Assembly: GCF_001541345.2 (NCBI RefSeq)
Contig: NZ_LMVL02000005.1
Coordinates: forward strand, 248,001-312,000
From: Gillisella vitis
GTDB lineage: Bacteria; Pseudomonadota; Alphaproteobacteria; Rhizobiales; Rhizobiaceae
Direction: 5' to 3'
DNA: 64,000 nucleotides
This document shows positions 23,596 through 32,377 of the stretch, piece by piece. Under the pieces are notes generated by a model, which did no database searches, was not told where the DNA came from, and worked only from the letters and a program-made list of their open reading frames with translations. Position numbers and translations under genes: made by a program. Every line of letters begins with the position of its first letter. Positions within the stretch are counted from its first letter, which is position 1.

Positions 23596-24411
23596 TTATT
23601 TTTGCTCTCTGGTGGTTTTCAGCTGTGATGGATGAACCAGTTTCACCCGTTTTTCGGGGTGAATCCCGAAGACTTTTTCAAAGTCCACGGGTCCGAGAAG
23701 GTCAGCGGCCTGGTCCAGCATGTGCTGGTTACGCGCGTTGATCAGCTCAATCGAGGGCGCTGCCGTGCCTGGCAGATCCATTGCCATGTAGGATGCGACC
23801 GTGTCTCGCAAGTCCAGCAGTTTTTGCAGCTTTTCGGGCTGGTCGCCCAGTGTCTGGCGGGCATGGTCGAGAAAATCGTCTGGCAGGTCGCTCATCGCAT
23901 CCTCTTCCCGGATCGCTCCGCTGGTCTCTCCCGCTGTGCAGGTGGTGATCTTCTTTGCCCATGCGGCCTTGCGGGTGCCATAGGTACCATAAAGAAAGGT
24001 ACTCAAGGCATATCCGGCTGCGCCCTTGACGGTCAAAGGCGCTGTGGTTGCCGTTTTCGTTGCATACAGCACCTGGTTGGCAATCTGATGGCAAACGCCA
24101 TTCACACCATAGACCAGAATGGTTCCGTTCGGCGGTGAATTGGAAAGCGATCCCTCGACATTGGGTTCGACAAGGCAACTGGCGACGGCAGTGTTGCCGT
24201 CCTGCTGGGCAAGCAGGCCGGTTGGATAATCATCGGTGGAGCCGGTGGCGTGAAAATCACCCCAGCAATACCAATAGGTTTGTCCGGCCTGTGTCACCGC
24301 ATCGATTGTCGCATAGGGGGTAACCCGGTTGTCATAGGTCGTGACCCAGGTGTGATCGAGAGGATTGCCTTCAAAAAATGCGGGATTAACCCAGGCGTAA
24401 AAAACAGTCAT
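23596..24411 (-). CDS. unrecognised protein with an H...CH pattern
   Basis: A 271-residue soluble protein I cannot assign. Residues 1-155 are rich in aromatics and Gly/Thr and contain DHTWVTTYDN (His20), QTYWYCWGDFH, and NGTILVYGVNGVCHQIANQV (Cys107-His108). Residues 170-271 look helical and charged: DLPDDFLDHARQTLGDQPEKL, then IELINARNQHMLDQAADLLG. No signal peptide or membrane helix is seen. The order His then Cys recalls circularly permuted papain-like folds (LRAT/NlpC type), but this is speculative. I chose ATG 24411, which follows GGAGATG; an upstream start adds 13 residues. It is unlinked in function to its neighbours. Confidence 0.72.
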   Translation of the reverse strand: MTVFYAWVNPAFFEGNPLDHTWVTTYDNRVTPYATIDAVTQAGQTYWYCWGDFHATGSTDDYPTGLLAQQDGNTAVASCLVEPNVEGSLSNSPPNGTILVYGVNGVCHQIANQVLYATKTATTAPLTVKGAAGYALSTFLYGTYGTRKAAWAKKITTCTAGETSGAIREEDAMSDLPDDFLDHARQTLGDQPEKLQKLLDLRDTVASYMAMDLPGTAAPSIELINARNQHMLDQAADLLGPVDFEKVFGIHPEKRVKLVHPSQLKTTREQK

Positions 24412-24545
24412 TGAAACATCTCCATAACAATAATGAAGATATCGATACACTCATAGCGCGAAACTTTAAATAGAATTCTCGTAAATTTTGCAGGACCGTA
24501 ACAGATGTCGGGAGCCATCTGTCACGGCCTGACGTTTAAGACAAA

Positions 24546-24561
24546 AAGGCCACTCAGCCTT
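24546..24561 (-). terminator. short terminator overlapping the SDR stop codon
   Basis: Read on the minus strand, arms AAGGC and GCCTT flank a 6-nt loop that contains the SDR stop codon, followed by TTTTTGT. The stem is short, so efficiency is uncertain. Confidence 0.45.
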
Positions 24562-25408
24562 GCAAATGCGCCTTGAAGGCCTCTGCGTAGTCAGGGTGCC
24601 AGCGCGACAGCGGCGGACGGTTTTCGATGATGTCGCCAGCCGCCCAGGCAATACGCTTCTCATCCGTCGCCCGGTTGACATCGTTGTCGGGGCAGAGAAT
24701 GTAGAAATCGCCGCGTTTGAGGCTGTCCAGCATGAAATCCACCGTCTGCTCCGGGGTCCAGGCCGCGTCGGGCTTTGTCGTCCGCTCGCCGGCTGTGAGA
24801 CCGGTGAAGACGAAGCCGGGAATCAGCAGATGGGCGCTGACATTACAGTCCGGTGTGTTGCGCAGTTCATGCTGCAAGGCCTCGGTGAAGGCTTTGACGC
24901 CGGCCTTGGCAACATTATAGGCGGGGTCGCCGGGAGGCGTGGTAATCCCCTGCTTGGAGCCGGTATTGATGATGATGGCCGGGTCCTTGTGGGCGATCAT
25001 ATCAGGCCCGAATACCCTGGTGCCGTGGACGACGCCCATCAGGTTGACGGCGAACACGTTGTCCCAGTTGACCTGTGGTCCGAACAGGCTGCTGCCTGGC
25101 TGGATGCCGGCATTGTTCATCAACAGGTGGACACGCCCGAAGCGTTGAAGCACGGCGCGCTCCAGTGCTTCCAGTTCATCCAGCTTGCTGACGTCTGTCT
25201 CGATGGCGACGATATCGCTCTCCGGATTTTCCGAGAAAGTGGCGACTTCGCTGCGTGCATTGGCAAGCGCATCCCCACCGAGATCGGCGAGCACGACGCA
25301 CATGCCCTGACTGGCGAAAGCCTTGGCGGCGGCAAGGCCGATGCCTGAAGCTGCCCCGGTGACGACCGCGACCTTGCCCTTGGCAATTACCGATTGAATG
25401 TCGGTCAT
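24554..25408 (-). CDS. short-chain dehydrogenase/reductase
   Basis: A 284-residue classical SDR that should use NAD(P)(H) on a hydroxyl or carbonyl substrate. The cofactor motif TGAASGIG (18-25), NNAG, the catalytic serine in INTGSKQG and YxxxK in PAYNVAKAG are all present. The acidic residue at the end of the second strand (VVLADLGGD) suggests NAD preference. The C-terminal 60 residues (FYILCPDNDVNRATDEKRI) are longer than minimal SDRs. The start at 25408 follows AAGGAGCAAGAC. The substrate is unknown. Confidence 0.88.
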   Translation of the reverse strand: MTDIQSVIAKGKVAVVTGAASGIGLAAAKAFASQGMCVVLADLGGDALANARSEVATFSENPESDIVAIETDVSKLDELEALERAVLQRFGRVHLLMNNAGIQPGSSLFGPQVNWDNVFAVNLMGVVHGTRVFGPDMIAHKDPAIIINTGSKQGITTPPGDPAYNVAKAGVKAFTEALQHELRNTPDCNVSAHLLIPGFVFTGLTAGERTTKPDAAWTPEQTVDFMLDSLKRGDFYILCPDNDVNRATDEKRIAWAAGDIIENRPPLSRWHPDYAEAFKAHLQG

Positions 25409-25731
25409 GTCTTGCTCCTTTGATGGCTCGGAAATGGCCCATGCTGGAAGAGCATGAACCGCTCCAATTCTATCGTTTCTATGCAATTCCTGGCTGAAAT
25501 GCTTGAATCTACCCGTGGAATTGTCGCATTCACGACATTCGGCATATGGGACAGAGGGCCTCCAAGTCAAATCACGCCGGTTTTTTTGATCTACCTCCTG
25601 CCTTTCCTCTACCCGCATCGACCATGTCCGAGGGCTTCACCCTTGCATGACGCGCCAATCCGGCTAAAAGTGCCTCCAACCCGAGGGGGCCCGGTTCAGT
25701 GGCCTCGCCCAGACATACGGACTTCGCACTC
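25409..25731. other. divergent spacer between SDR gene and argG
   Basis: This 323-bp spacer must carry the promoters of the divergent SDR gene and argG. I see no RNA structure, operator-like dyad or leader peptide that I can defend; an in-frame reading through it into argG has no family support. A GCCGGTTTTTTTG stretch near 25577-25589 has a T-run without a paired stem. Confidence 0.5.
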
Positions 25732-26955
25732 ATGGTACTTCCGAAAGACGTCAAAAAGGTCGTTCTCGCCTATTCCGGCGGTCTCGATACCTCGATCATC
25801 CTGAAATGGCTCCAGACCGAACTCGGCGCTGAAGTCGTGACCTTCACCGCCGATCTTGGCCAGGGTGAAGAGCTGGAACCGGCCCGCAAGAAGGCGGAAA
25901 TGCTGGGCATCAAGGAAATCTTCATCGAGGATGTCCGCGAGGAATTCGTCCGCGATTTCGTCTTCCCGATGTTTCGCGCCAATGCCGTCTATGAAGGCGT
26001 CTACCTGCTCGGCACCTCGATTGCCCGGCCGCTGATTTCCAAGCACCTGATCGAGATTGCCAGGAAGACCGGCGCCGATGCTATCGCTCATGGCGCGACC
26101 GGCAAGGGCAATGACCAGGTTCGTTTCGAGCTTTCGGCCTATGCGCTGAACCCTGATATCAAGATCATCGCGCCCTGGCGCGACTGGGCCTTCAAGAGCC
26201 GGACCGATCTGCTGGCCTTTGCTGAAGCAAATCAGATCCCTGTCGCCAAGGACAAGAAGGGCGAAGCGCCGTTCTCCGTTGATGCCAACCTGTTGCATTC
26301 TTCTTCCGAGGGCAAGGTTCTGGAAGATCCGTCCCAGGAAGCGCCGGAATATGTGCATATGCGCACGATTTCGCCGGAAGCCGCTCCCGATAAGGCGACC
26401 GTCATCAAGGTTGGCTTTGAAAAGGGCGATGCCGTGTCGATCAACGGCGTGCGGATGAGCCCGGCGACGCTGCTGGCCGAACTCAACACCTATGGCCGTG
26501 ACAACGGCATTGGCCGCCTGGACCTGGTTGAAAATCGCTTCGTCGGCATGAAAAGCCGTGGCGTTTACGAGACCCCCGGCGGCACCATCCTGTTGACCGC
26601 CCACCGCGCCATCGAATCGATCACGCTGGACCGTGGCGCTGCTCATCTCAAGGATGAGCTGATGCCGCGCTATGCCGAGCTGATCTATTACGGCTTCTGG
26701 TTCTCGCCGGAGCGTGAAATGTTGCAGGCGATGATCGATAAGAGCCAGGAACATGTCGAAGGCGAAGTGACGCTGAAGCTCTACAAGGGCAATGTCATGG
26801 TCATCGGCCGCGAATCGCCAAAGTCGCTCTATTCCGACCAGCTTGTCACCTTCGAAGACGATCAGGGCGCCTATGACCAGAAGGATGCAGCGGGCTTCAT
26901 CAAGCTCAATGCACTTCGCCTGCGCACGCTGGCCAAGCGTAATCTCGGCAAGTAA
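25732..26955 (+). CDS. argG: argininosuccinate synthase
   Basis: ArgG joins citrulline and aspartate using ATP, the penultimate step of arginine synthesis. The 407-residue protein opens DVKKVVLAYSGGLDTSI with the PP-loop SGGLDTS and contains GATGKGNDQVRFE and KSRGVYETPGGT, all family hallmarks. I chose ATG 25732, giving MVLPKDVKKVVLAYS; an upstream GTG at 25699 would add 11 residues not seen in relatives I know. A terminator follows. It is divergent from the SDR gene. Confidence 0.97.
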   Translation: MVLPKDVKKVVLAYSGGLDTSIILKWLQTELGAEVVTFTADLGQGEELEPARKKAEMLGIKEIFIEDVREEFVRDFVFPMFRANAVYEGVYLLGTSIARPLISKHLIEIARKTGADAIAHGATGKGNDQVRFELSAYALNPDIKIIAPWRDWAFKSRTDLLAFAEANQIPVAKDKKGEAPFSVDANLLHSSSEGKVLEDPSQEAPEYVHMRTISPEAAPDKATVIKVGFEKGDAVSINGVRMSPATLLAELNTYGRDNGIGRLDLVENRFVGMKSRGVYETPGGTILLTAHRAIESITLDRGAAHLKDELMPRYAELIYYGFWFSPEREMLQAMIDKSQEHVEGEVTLKLYKGNVMVIGRESPKSLYSDQLVTFEDDQGAYDQKDAAGFIKLNALRLRTLAKRNLGK

Positions 26956-26976
26956 TCATAGGATTTGAAAGATTTG

Positions 26977-27010
26977 AAACCGTCGCCGGGACACTGGCGG
27001 CGGTTTTTTA
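26977..27010 (+). terminator. Rho-independent terminator of argG
   Basis: Arms AACCGTCGCC and GGCGGCGGTT pair over 10 bp (one wobble) around GGGACACT, followed by TTTTTTA. Its 3' edge touches the stop codon of the convergent MFS gene, so on the other strand the AAAC-rich side may also help end that transcript. Confidence 0.82.
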
Positions 27011-28216
27011 TTGGGTCTGCTTCCAGGCACGAAGGAAGCCGAGATAGGCGATGATCGCCATCAATTCCATCAGGGGAATGATGGTGCCGAAGGCGGTCAG
27101 CGGATCGCCAAGCCAGGAAGCGGCAAGCCCGCCCAGAAAACCGCAGCTCATCTGCACGAAGCCCATCAGGGCCGCCGCCGAGCCCGCCAGTGTTGGATGC
27201 GGCAGCAGACCTGCGGTGGAGATATCGGGAATGACGAAGGCCATGCCGAAGGCGCAGACGGCGACCGGTCCCATGATGGAGAGATAGGTTGGCATCAAAA
27301 GGTGGGTGGACAAAAAAATCAGCAATCCGCCGCATCCTGCCAGTGTCAGCCCGAAGCGCAGGGCCTGACCGGGTCGCAGATGGCTTGATACCAGCCGCAG
27401 CACCACCGAACCGGCGAAATAGGAGCCGGTCTGCATCAGCATGCCAAGGCCGAATTGCGCGGGAGATAACCCGACTTTGTTGATCAAAACGAAAGGCAGC
27501 ATGGTGGATTGCGCGTAGAGCGCGCCGACACAGCCGCCCAGAACCAGGGCCGAGCATAAGACCCGCCGGTCGGCCATCAAGGTCGCGTAAGAGGCGATAA
27601 GCCGGGCCGGGCGAATCATCTGCCGGTCCGGCACCGCCGTTTCCGCCATCAGAATGGCGACCGTGATAATGCTGACCACGCCGAACCCGACCATCAGCAG
27701 AAACACCGATTGCCAGCCGAAGGCGACAAGCGCCAATCCGCCGACGGTCGGCCCCATGGCCGGTCCGATGGCTAGCATGATGCCGATCATATTGATGATC
27801 CGAGAGGCCTGCTCCCCGACGAATTGGTCGCGGACCATGGCGCGCGACACCGTGACCCCGACGGATGCGCCGATGCCCTGAACGATGCGCCCGGCCAGCA
27901 GAAACTCGACAGAGGGCGCAAACGCCGCGGCCAGGCTGCCGAGGAGGTAGATGCCAAGAAAGCCCAGCGTCGCATGGCGTCGTCCGAACGCATCCGAACA
28001 CGGCCCGGACAGCAATTGCGCGCAGGCAAAGCCCGCGAAATACAGTGACAGGCTGAGCTTGATGGCCGCATCCGTGGTGGAAAAGGCATGGACCAATTGC
28101 GGCATGGCTGGCGTGTAAATCGCCATGGACAGCGGACCGATCATCGTCAGCAGTGCGCCAAGCAGGGAGGTGCGGTTCTCGCTCATCCGGGACGGCGGGG
28201 TGGCGGATTTCGTCAT
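27008..28216 (-). CDS. multidrug efflux MFS transporter, Bcr/CflA subfamily
   Basis: A 402-residue 12-helix major facilitator. The opening LLGALLTMIGPLSMAIYTPAMP is typical of the Bcr/CflA drug:H+ antiporters, as are GPCSDAFGRRHATLGFLGIY (motif A) and RIVQGIGASVGVTVSRAMVRD (motifs B/C region). An internal start at 28186 is possible since neither candidate has a clear ribosome binding site. Drug specificity cannot be read from the sequence. It is divergent from the M3 peptidase gene. Confidence 0.9.
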   Translation of the reverse strand: MTKSATPPSRMSENRTSLLGALLTMIGPLSMAIYTPAMPQLVHAFSTTDAAIKLSLSLYFAGFACAQLLSGPCSDAFGRRHATLGFLGIYLLGSLAAAFAPSVEFLLAGRIVQGIGASVGVTVSRAMVRDQFVGEQASRIINMIGIMLAIGPAMGPTVGGLALVAFGWQSVFLLMVGFGVVSIITVAILMAETAVPDRQMIRPARLIASYATLMADRRVLCSALVLGGCVGALYAQSTMLPFVLINKVGLSPAQFGLGMLMQTGSYFAGSVVLRLVSSHLRPGQALRFGLTLAGCGGLLIFLSTHLLMPTYLSIMGPVAVCAFGMAFVIPDISTAGLLPHPTLAGSAAALMGFVQMSCGFLGGLAASWLGDPLTAFGTIIPLMELMAIIAYLGFLRAWKQTQ

Positions 28217-28423
28217 GGGGCGGGGACATATTCAACGGGCATGGATCACTGGTAAGCCAGCCGGGGTGCAATTGAAATGGAAAATCCTTCAGGCGATGGC
28301 CGGTCATTGCCATCGGAGATCCCACGGATGCCCCACCCCGCGCAACAGAGGGGTGACGCAGGGGTGACAATGGCGGGAGTGATCGCCTATATCTTTGTCA
28401 TTGATGAGAAGGATTGCTTCGTG

Positions 28424-30508
28424 ATGACATCTCCAGACCGTAATCTTGGCCCCAACGGCGCTTTTGCCACCGTCACAGAATGGAATGGGCCGCATGGCCT
28501 GCCGAATTTCACTGCCATCGGCGATGAGGATTTTGCCCCGGCTTTCGACATGGCGCTGGCCGAACACGACGCGGACATCGACACCATCGCCCATTATCCT
28601 TCGGAGCCGACATTCGACAACACCATCGTCGCACTGGAGATCGCCGGTGACGGGCTGTCGCGGGTCTCGGCGCTGTTCTGGAACAAGGCCGGTGCCGATA
28701 CCAATAAGGTCATCCAGGCGCTGGAGCGCGAGATTGCGCCGAAAATGTCGCGCCACTATTCAAAGATCAGCATGAATGCCGCACTGTTTGCCCGCGTTGA
28801 TGCCTTGTGGGAAAAGCGCGATAGCCTGGGCCTGACGCTGGAGCAGACCCGGGTGCTGGAACGGCATTGGAAGGGTTTCGTCAAGGCCGGTGCCAAGCTC
28901 GCCAAGCCCGAACAGGAGCGGTTGGCGGCGATCAATGAGCGGCTGGCAAGCCTTGGCGCCAATTTCGGTCAGAATGTGCTGGGCGATGAGACCGATTGGG
29001 CATTGCCGCTGACCAGCGATGACGAGCTGGCGGGCATTCCCGATTTTCTGAAGGATGCGATGGCCTCTGCCGCGCAAGCCCGTGGCAAGGGCGAAGCCTA
29101 TGCCGTGACGCTGTCACGCTCGGTCATCGTCCCCTTCCTGACCTTTTCCGAGCGCCGGGACCTGCGCGAGACCGCCTTCAGGGCCTGGGTTGCCCGGGGT
29201 GAAAATGGCGGTGAGCGTGACAACCGCGCCATCGTGACCGAAACCCTGGCGCTTCGGGCGGAAAAGGCCAAGCTGTTGGGCTATAAGAATTTTGCCGCCC
29301 TGAAGCTCGACAATACCATGGCCAAGACCCCGGAAGCGGTCAACGGCCTGCTGATGCAGGTCTGGGAACGCGCCGTCGCCCAAGCCGCCATCGAAGAGCA
29401 GGAATTGGCGGACCTGATTGCCAAGGACGGCAAGAACCACGCGGTTGCGCCCTGGGATTGGCGTTTCTATGCCGAGAAGCTGCGCTCCGAGCGGTTCAAT
29501 TTTTCGGAAGCCGAACTGAAGCCTTATCTGCAACTGGAAAAAATCATCGAAGCCTGCTTTGCTGTGGCGCAAAAACTGTTCGGCATCACTGCCGTGCCGT
29601 TGAACGATGTGAAGGGCTATCACCCCGATGTGCGGGTGTTTGAAATCCGTGAGGCGGATGGCACGCTGAAGGCGCTGTTCCTCGGCGATTACTTCGCCCG
29701 GTCCTCGAAGCGCTCCGGCGCCTGGATGAGCTCCTTCCAGTCGCAGCACAAGCTGCACTTGAAAAACGGCAGGCAGGGCGAATTGCCGATCATCTACAAT
29801 GTCTGCAATTTTGCCAAGCCTGCCGAAGGCAAGCCAGCGCTGCTGTCGCTGGACGATGCCCGCACGCTGTTTCATGAATTCGGCCATGCCCTGCATGGGA
29901 TGCTGTCGGACGTGACCTATCCGTCCGTGTCGGGTACCGCCGTATCGCGCGATTTTGTGGAGCTGCCCTCGCAGCTCTATGAACATTGGCTGACGGTGCC
30001 GGATATCCTGAAAACCTATGCCGTGCATTATCAGACCGGTGAGGCCATGCCACGGGCCTTGCTCGACAAGGTTCTGGCAGCACAAACCTTCAATGCCGGG
30101 TTCGATACGGTTGAATTCACCTCATCGGCGCTGGTCGATATGGCGTTTCACACGCGGGAAGATCAGGTGGGCGATCCGATGGCAGTACAGGCAGAAATTC
30201 TCCAAAAAATCGGCATGCCGTCTTCCATCGTCATGCGCCATGCCACGCCGCATTTCCAGCATGTGTTTTCCGGCGATGGCTATTCGGCTGGCTATTATTC
30301 CTACATGTGGTCGGAAGTGCTGGATGCCGATGCCTTCGAGGCTTTCGAGGAAACCGGCAATGCCTTCAATGCTGATATGGCTGCACGCTTGAAGGACAAT
30401 ATCTATGCCATCGGCGGTGCAGTGGACCCGGAAGAAACCTACAAGGCTTTCCGTGGTCGGTTGCCGAGCCCGGAAGCGATGTTGAAGAAGCGTGGGCTTG
30501 CGGCATAA
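28424..30508 (+). CDS. dcp: M3-family zinc peptidase (peptidyl-dipeptidase Dcp-like)
   Basis: A 694-residue cytoplasmic zinc metallopeptidase of the thimet oligopeptidase family, which degrades short peptides. The zinc site is HEFGH (His484, His488) with Glu513 in DFVELPSQ as third ligand. The segment TYPSVSGTAVSRDFVELPSQLYEHW and the C-terminal SYMWSEVLDADAFEAF are typical. I chose ATG 28424 (MTSPDRNLGPNG), preceded by AAGGA; an upstream in-frame start would add 49 low-similarity residues. Dcp and oligopeptidase A are close relatives, so the exact subtype is less certain than the family. Confidence 0.9.
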   Translation: MTSPDRNLGPNGAFATVTEWNGPHGLPNFTAIGDEDFAPAFDMALAEHDADIDTIAHYPSEPTFDNTIVALEIAGDGLSRVSALFWNKAGADTNKVIQALEREIAPKMSRHYSKISMNAALFARVDALWEKRDSLGLTLEQTRVLERHWKGFVKAGAKLAKPEQERLAAINERLASLGANFGQNVLGDETDWALPLTSDDELAGIPDFLKDAMASAAQARGKGEAYAVTLSRSVIVPFLTFSERRDLRETAFRAWVARGENGGERDNRAIVTETLALRAEKAKLLGYKNFAALKLDNTMAKTPEAVNGLLMQVWERAVAQAAIEEQELADLIAKDGKNHAVAPWDWRFYAEKLRSERFNFSEAELKPYLQLEKIIEACFAVAQKLFGITAVPLNDVKGYHPDVRVFEIREADGTLKALFLGDYFARSSKRSGAWMSSFQSQHKLHLKNGRQGELPIIYNVCNFAKPAEGKPALLSLDDARTLFHEFGHALHGMLSDVTYPSVSGTAVSRDFVELPSQLYEHWLTVPDILKTYAVHYQTGEAMPRALLDKVLAAQTFNAGFDTVEFTSSALVDMAFHTREDQVGDPMAVQAEILQKIGMPSSIVMRHATPHFQHVFSGDGYSAGYYSYMWSEVLDADAFEAFEETGNAFNADMAARLKDNIYAIGGAVDPEETYKAFRGRLPSPEAMLKKRGLAA

Positions 30509-30543
30509 GCTGTTCGGCTGCTGTTGCAGGAAATTTAATGAAA

Positions 30544-30572
30544 CTGTCACGCTGCGGTTAAGCGCCTGACAT
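30544..30572 (+). promoter_or_regulatory. probable Pho box upstream of phoD
   Basis: Three 7-mers spaced exactly 11 bp apart, CTGTCAC (30544), CGGTTAA (30555) and CTGACAT (30566), fit the PhoB direct-repeat pattern CTGTCAT-N4. The first and third are close to consensus. The site lies 66-94 bp before the phoD start, in the short gap after the M3 peptidase gene. Confidence 0.7.
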
Positions 30573-30637
30573 GTCTCTCTGTTTGGGTCCGACGTCGGTT
30601 CGATTGAACCGGCGTCGTTTTCCCAAGGAGAGGTTTG

Positions 30638-32218
30638 ATGTCCACATCCTTCACGGCGCTCAGCCGCCGTTCGTTTCTTCTCGGCACCAGTGCCGCCGGG
30701 CTTGCTGCCGGCTCCGGTCTGGCGCTGCCGTTTTATGCGCGGGCGGCGGATCGCCCCGTTTTCACCCACGGCGTCCAATCCGGCGATGTCGATCTGAATT
30801 CCGGGATGATCTGGACGCGGGTAGACCGCCCTTCGCGGATCATGATGGAATATTCGACCACCGAAAGCTTTGCCAATCCTGTGCGTTTGCCCGCTCTCAA
30901 CGCGCTGCCGGACAGTGACTATGCCGTGAAGCGGCTTTTGACGGACCTACCTGCCGACCAGGAGATTTTCTATCGGTTCACGGCGGCTGATCTTTCCCAT
31001 ATCAACAGTGTTTCCGAGCCGATCACCGGCCGGTTCCGCACTGCACCCGCTTCGAGGCGCAACGTCCGCTTCGTCTGGTCGGGTGACACGGTGGGGCAGG
31101 GCTGGGGTATCGATGAAACCGGTATGAAGACCTATGCCACCATGGCCAAGCATCAGCCGGATTTCTTCCTGCATTCCGGCGACACCATCTATGCGGATGG
31201 TCCCATCAAGGAAGAAGTCGACCTGAAGGACGGCACCAAGTGGAAGAATGTCATCGTCACCGATGAAAAGCGCAAGGTGGCCGAAACCCTGGACGAATAT
31301 CGCGGCCAGTGGAAATACAATATGATGGACAAGAACGTGCTGGAACTGTCGGCGATCTGTCCGACCCATTACCAGTGGGACGATCATGAAGTGCTGAACA
31401 ACTGGTCGTCGGGCAAGGACCTGACTGCCGACAGCCGCTATAGCGAAAAATCCATCGCCCTGCTGTCGGCGCGTGCCGCCCGCGCCTTCCATGAAATGAC
31501 ACCGATCCGCTATACGCCTGCCGAGCCGGGCCGGGTTTACCGCAAGATTTCCCATGGTCCGCTGGTCGACGTGTTTTTCCTCGACATGCGCAGCTATCGC
31601 GGCCCCAATCACGATGGCATGGAAACCGTCCAGACGCCGGAATCGCGCATCCTGGGGGCTGAGCAGGTGGCGTGGCTGAAGCGGGAACTGACCAATTCCA
31701 AGGCGACCTGGAAAATTATCGCCGCCGACATGCCGTTGAGCCTGATCGTCTGGGACGATTATCTCAATAAGAAAGGCACTGAAGCCGTGGCCCAGGGCGA
31801 TAATGGCGAGGCGCGTGGCCGCGAGCTGGAAATTGCCGAACTGCTTCGGCACATGAAAACGACCGGCATTCGCAATACCGTCTGGCTGACGGCGGATGTG
31901 CATTATACCGCCGCCCATTACTACAATCCTGACAAGGCGGCCTTCCAGGATTTCGAGCCGTTCTGGGAGTTTGTCTCCGGTCCCCTGCATGCGGGGACGT
32001 TCGGGCCGAACGATCTCGACATGACCTTCGGCCCTGAGCTGAAATTCATCAAAGCGCCGACCGCCGAGCAGGGCCAGAACCTGCCGCCGTCAGCGGGTCT
32101 TCAGTTCTTCGGCATCGTCGATGTTGATGGGCAGAGCGAACAGCTCTCCGTGCGGCTGATGGACCGGGACGACAACGAACTCTACAAGGTCGTGCTCGAT
32201 CCGGTGCGCAGCGCCTGA
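30638..32218 (+). CDS. phoD: alkaline phosphatase D (PhoD family), Tat-exported
   Basis: A 526-residue phosphodiesterase/phosphomonoesterase that releases phosphate outside the cytoplasm. The N-terminus has a twin-arginine signal (SRRSFLLG, Arg10-Arg11) ending near ARA-AD. The metallophosphatase core shows WSGDTVGQGW, FFLHSGDTIYADG, YQWDDHEVLNNW and WLTADVHYTAAHYY. PhoD enzymes bind Fe3+ and Ca2+. ATG 30638 follows AAGGAGAGG. The Pho box upstream suggests induction on phosphate starvation through PhoB. An imperfect 10-bp stem follows the stop. Confidence 0.94.
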   Translation: MSTSFTALSRRSFLLGTSAAGLAAGSGLALPFYARAADRPVFTHGVQSGDVDLNSGMIWTRVDRPSRIMMEYSTTESFANPVRLPALNALPDSDYAVKRLLTDLPADQEIFYRFTAADLSHINSVSEPITGRFRTAPASRRNVRFVWSGDTVGQGWGIDETGMKTYATMAKHQPDFFLHSGDTIYADGPIKEEVDLKDGTKWKNVIVTDEKRKVAETLDEYRGQWKYNMMDKNVLELSAICPTHYQWDDHEVLNNWSSGKDLTADSRYSEKSIALLSARAARAFHEMTPIRYTPAEPGRVYRKISHGPLVDVFFLDMRSYRGPNHDGMETVQTPESRILGAEQVAWLKRELTNSKATWKIIAADMPLSLIVWDDYLNKKGTEAVAQGDNGEARGRELEIAELLRHMKTTGIRNTVWLTADVHYTAAHYYNPDKAAFQDFEPFWEFVSGPLHAGTFGPNDLDMTFGPELKFIKAPTAEQGQNLPPSAGLQFFGIVDVDGQSEQLSVRLMDRDDNELYKVVLDPVRSA

Positions 32219-32236
32219 TTCTGCGGTGAAAATGCG

Positions 32237-32261
32237 GCAGAGCGTCATCAAGACGCTTTGC
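32237..32261 (+). terminator. possible weak terminator after phoD
   Basis: Arms GCAGAGCGTC and GACGCTTTGC pair over 10 bp with one G-T wobble around ATCAA, followed by CTCTTT, which is a poor T-run. It starts 19 nt after the phoD stop. Confidence 0.4.
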
Positions 32262-32377
32262 CTCTTTCGCAAATGCAAAAAACAGGGTATGAGCGCCCCA
32301 AAGTAACAGGCGCGGTCTTTGGTTTCATCAACGGCACCGGCATGGACTTCGCGCCAGAGCCATCAGAGATCCTAATC

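Noticed and set aside
25577..25589. T-run after GCCGG in the argG upstream region as a terminator
   Set aside because: No complementary arm is present nearby, so no stem can form.
25572..25754. Possible 60-codon minus-strand gene or leader between the SDR gene and argG
   Set aside because: It overlaps the argG start, has no ribosome binding site I can defend and no amino acid bias typical of an attenuator peptide.
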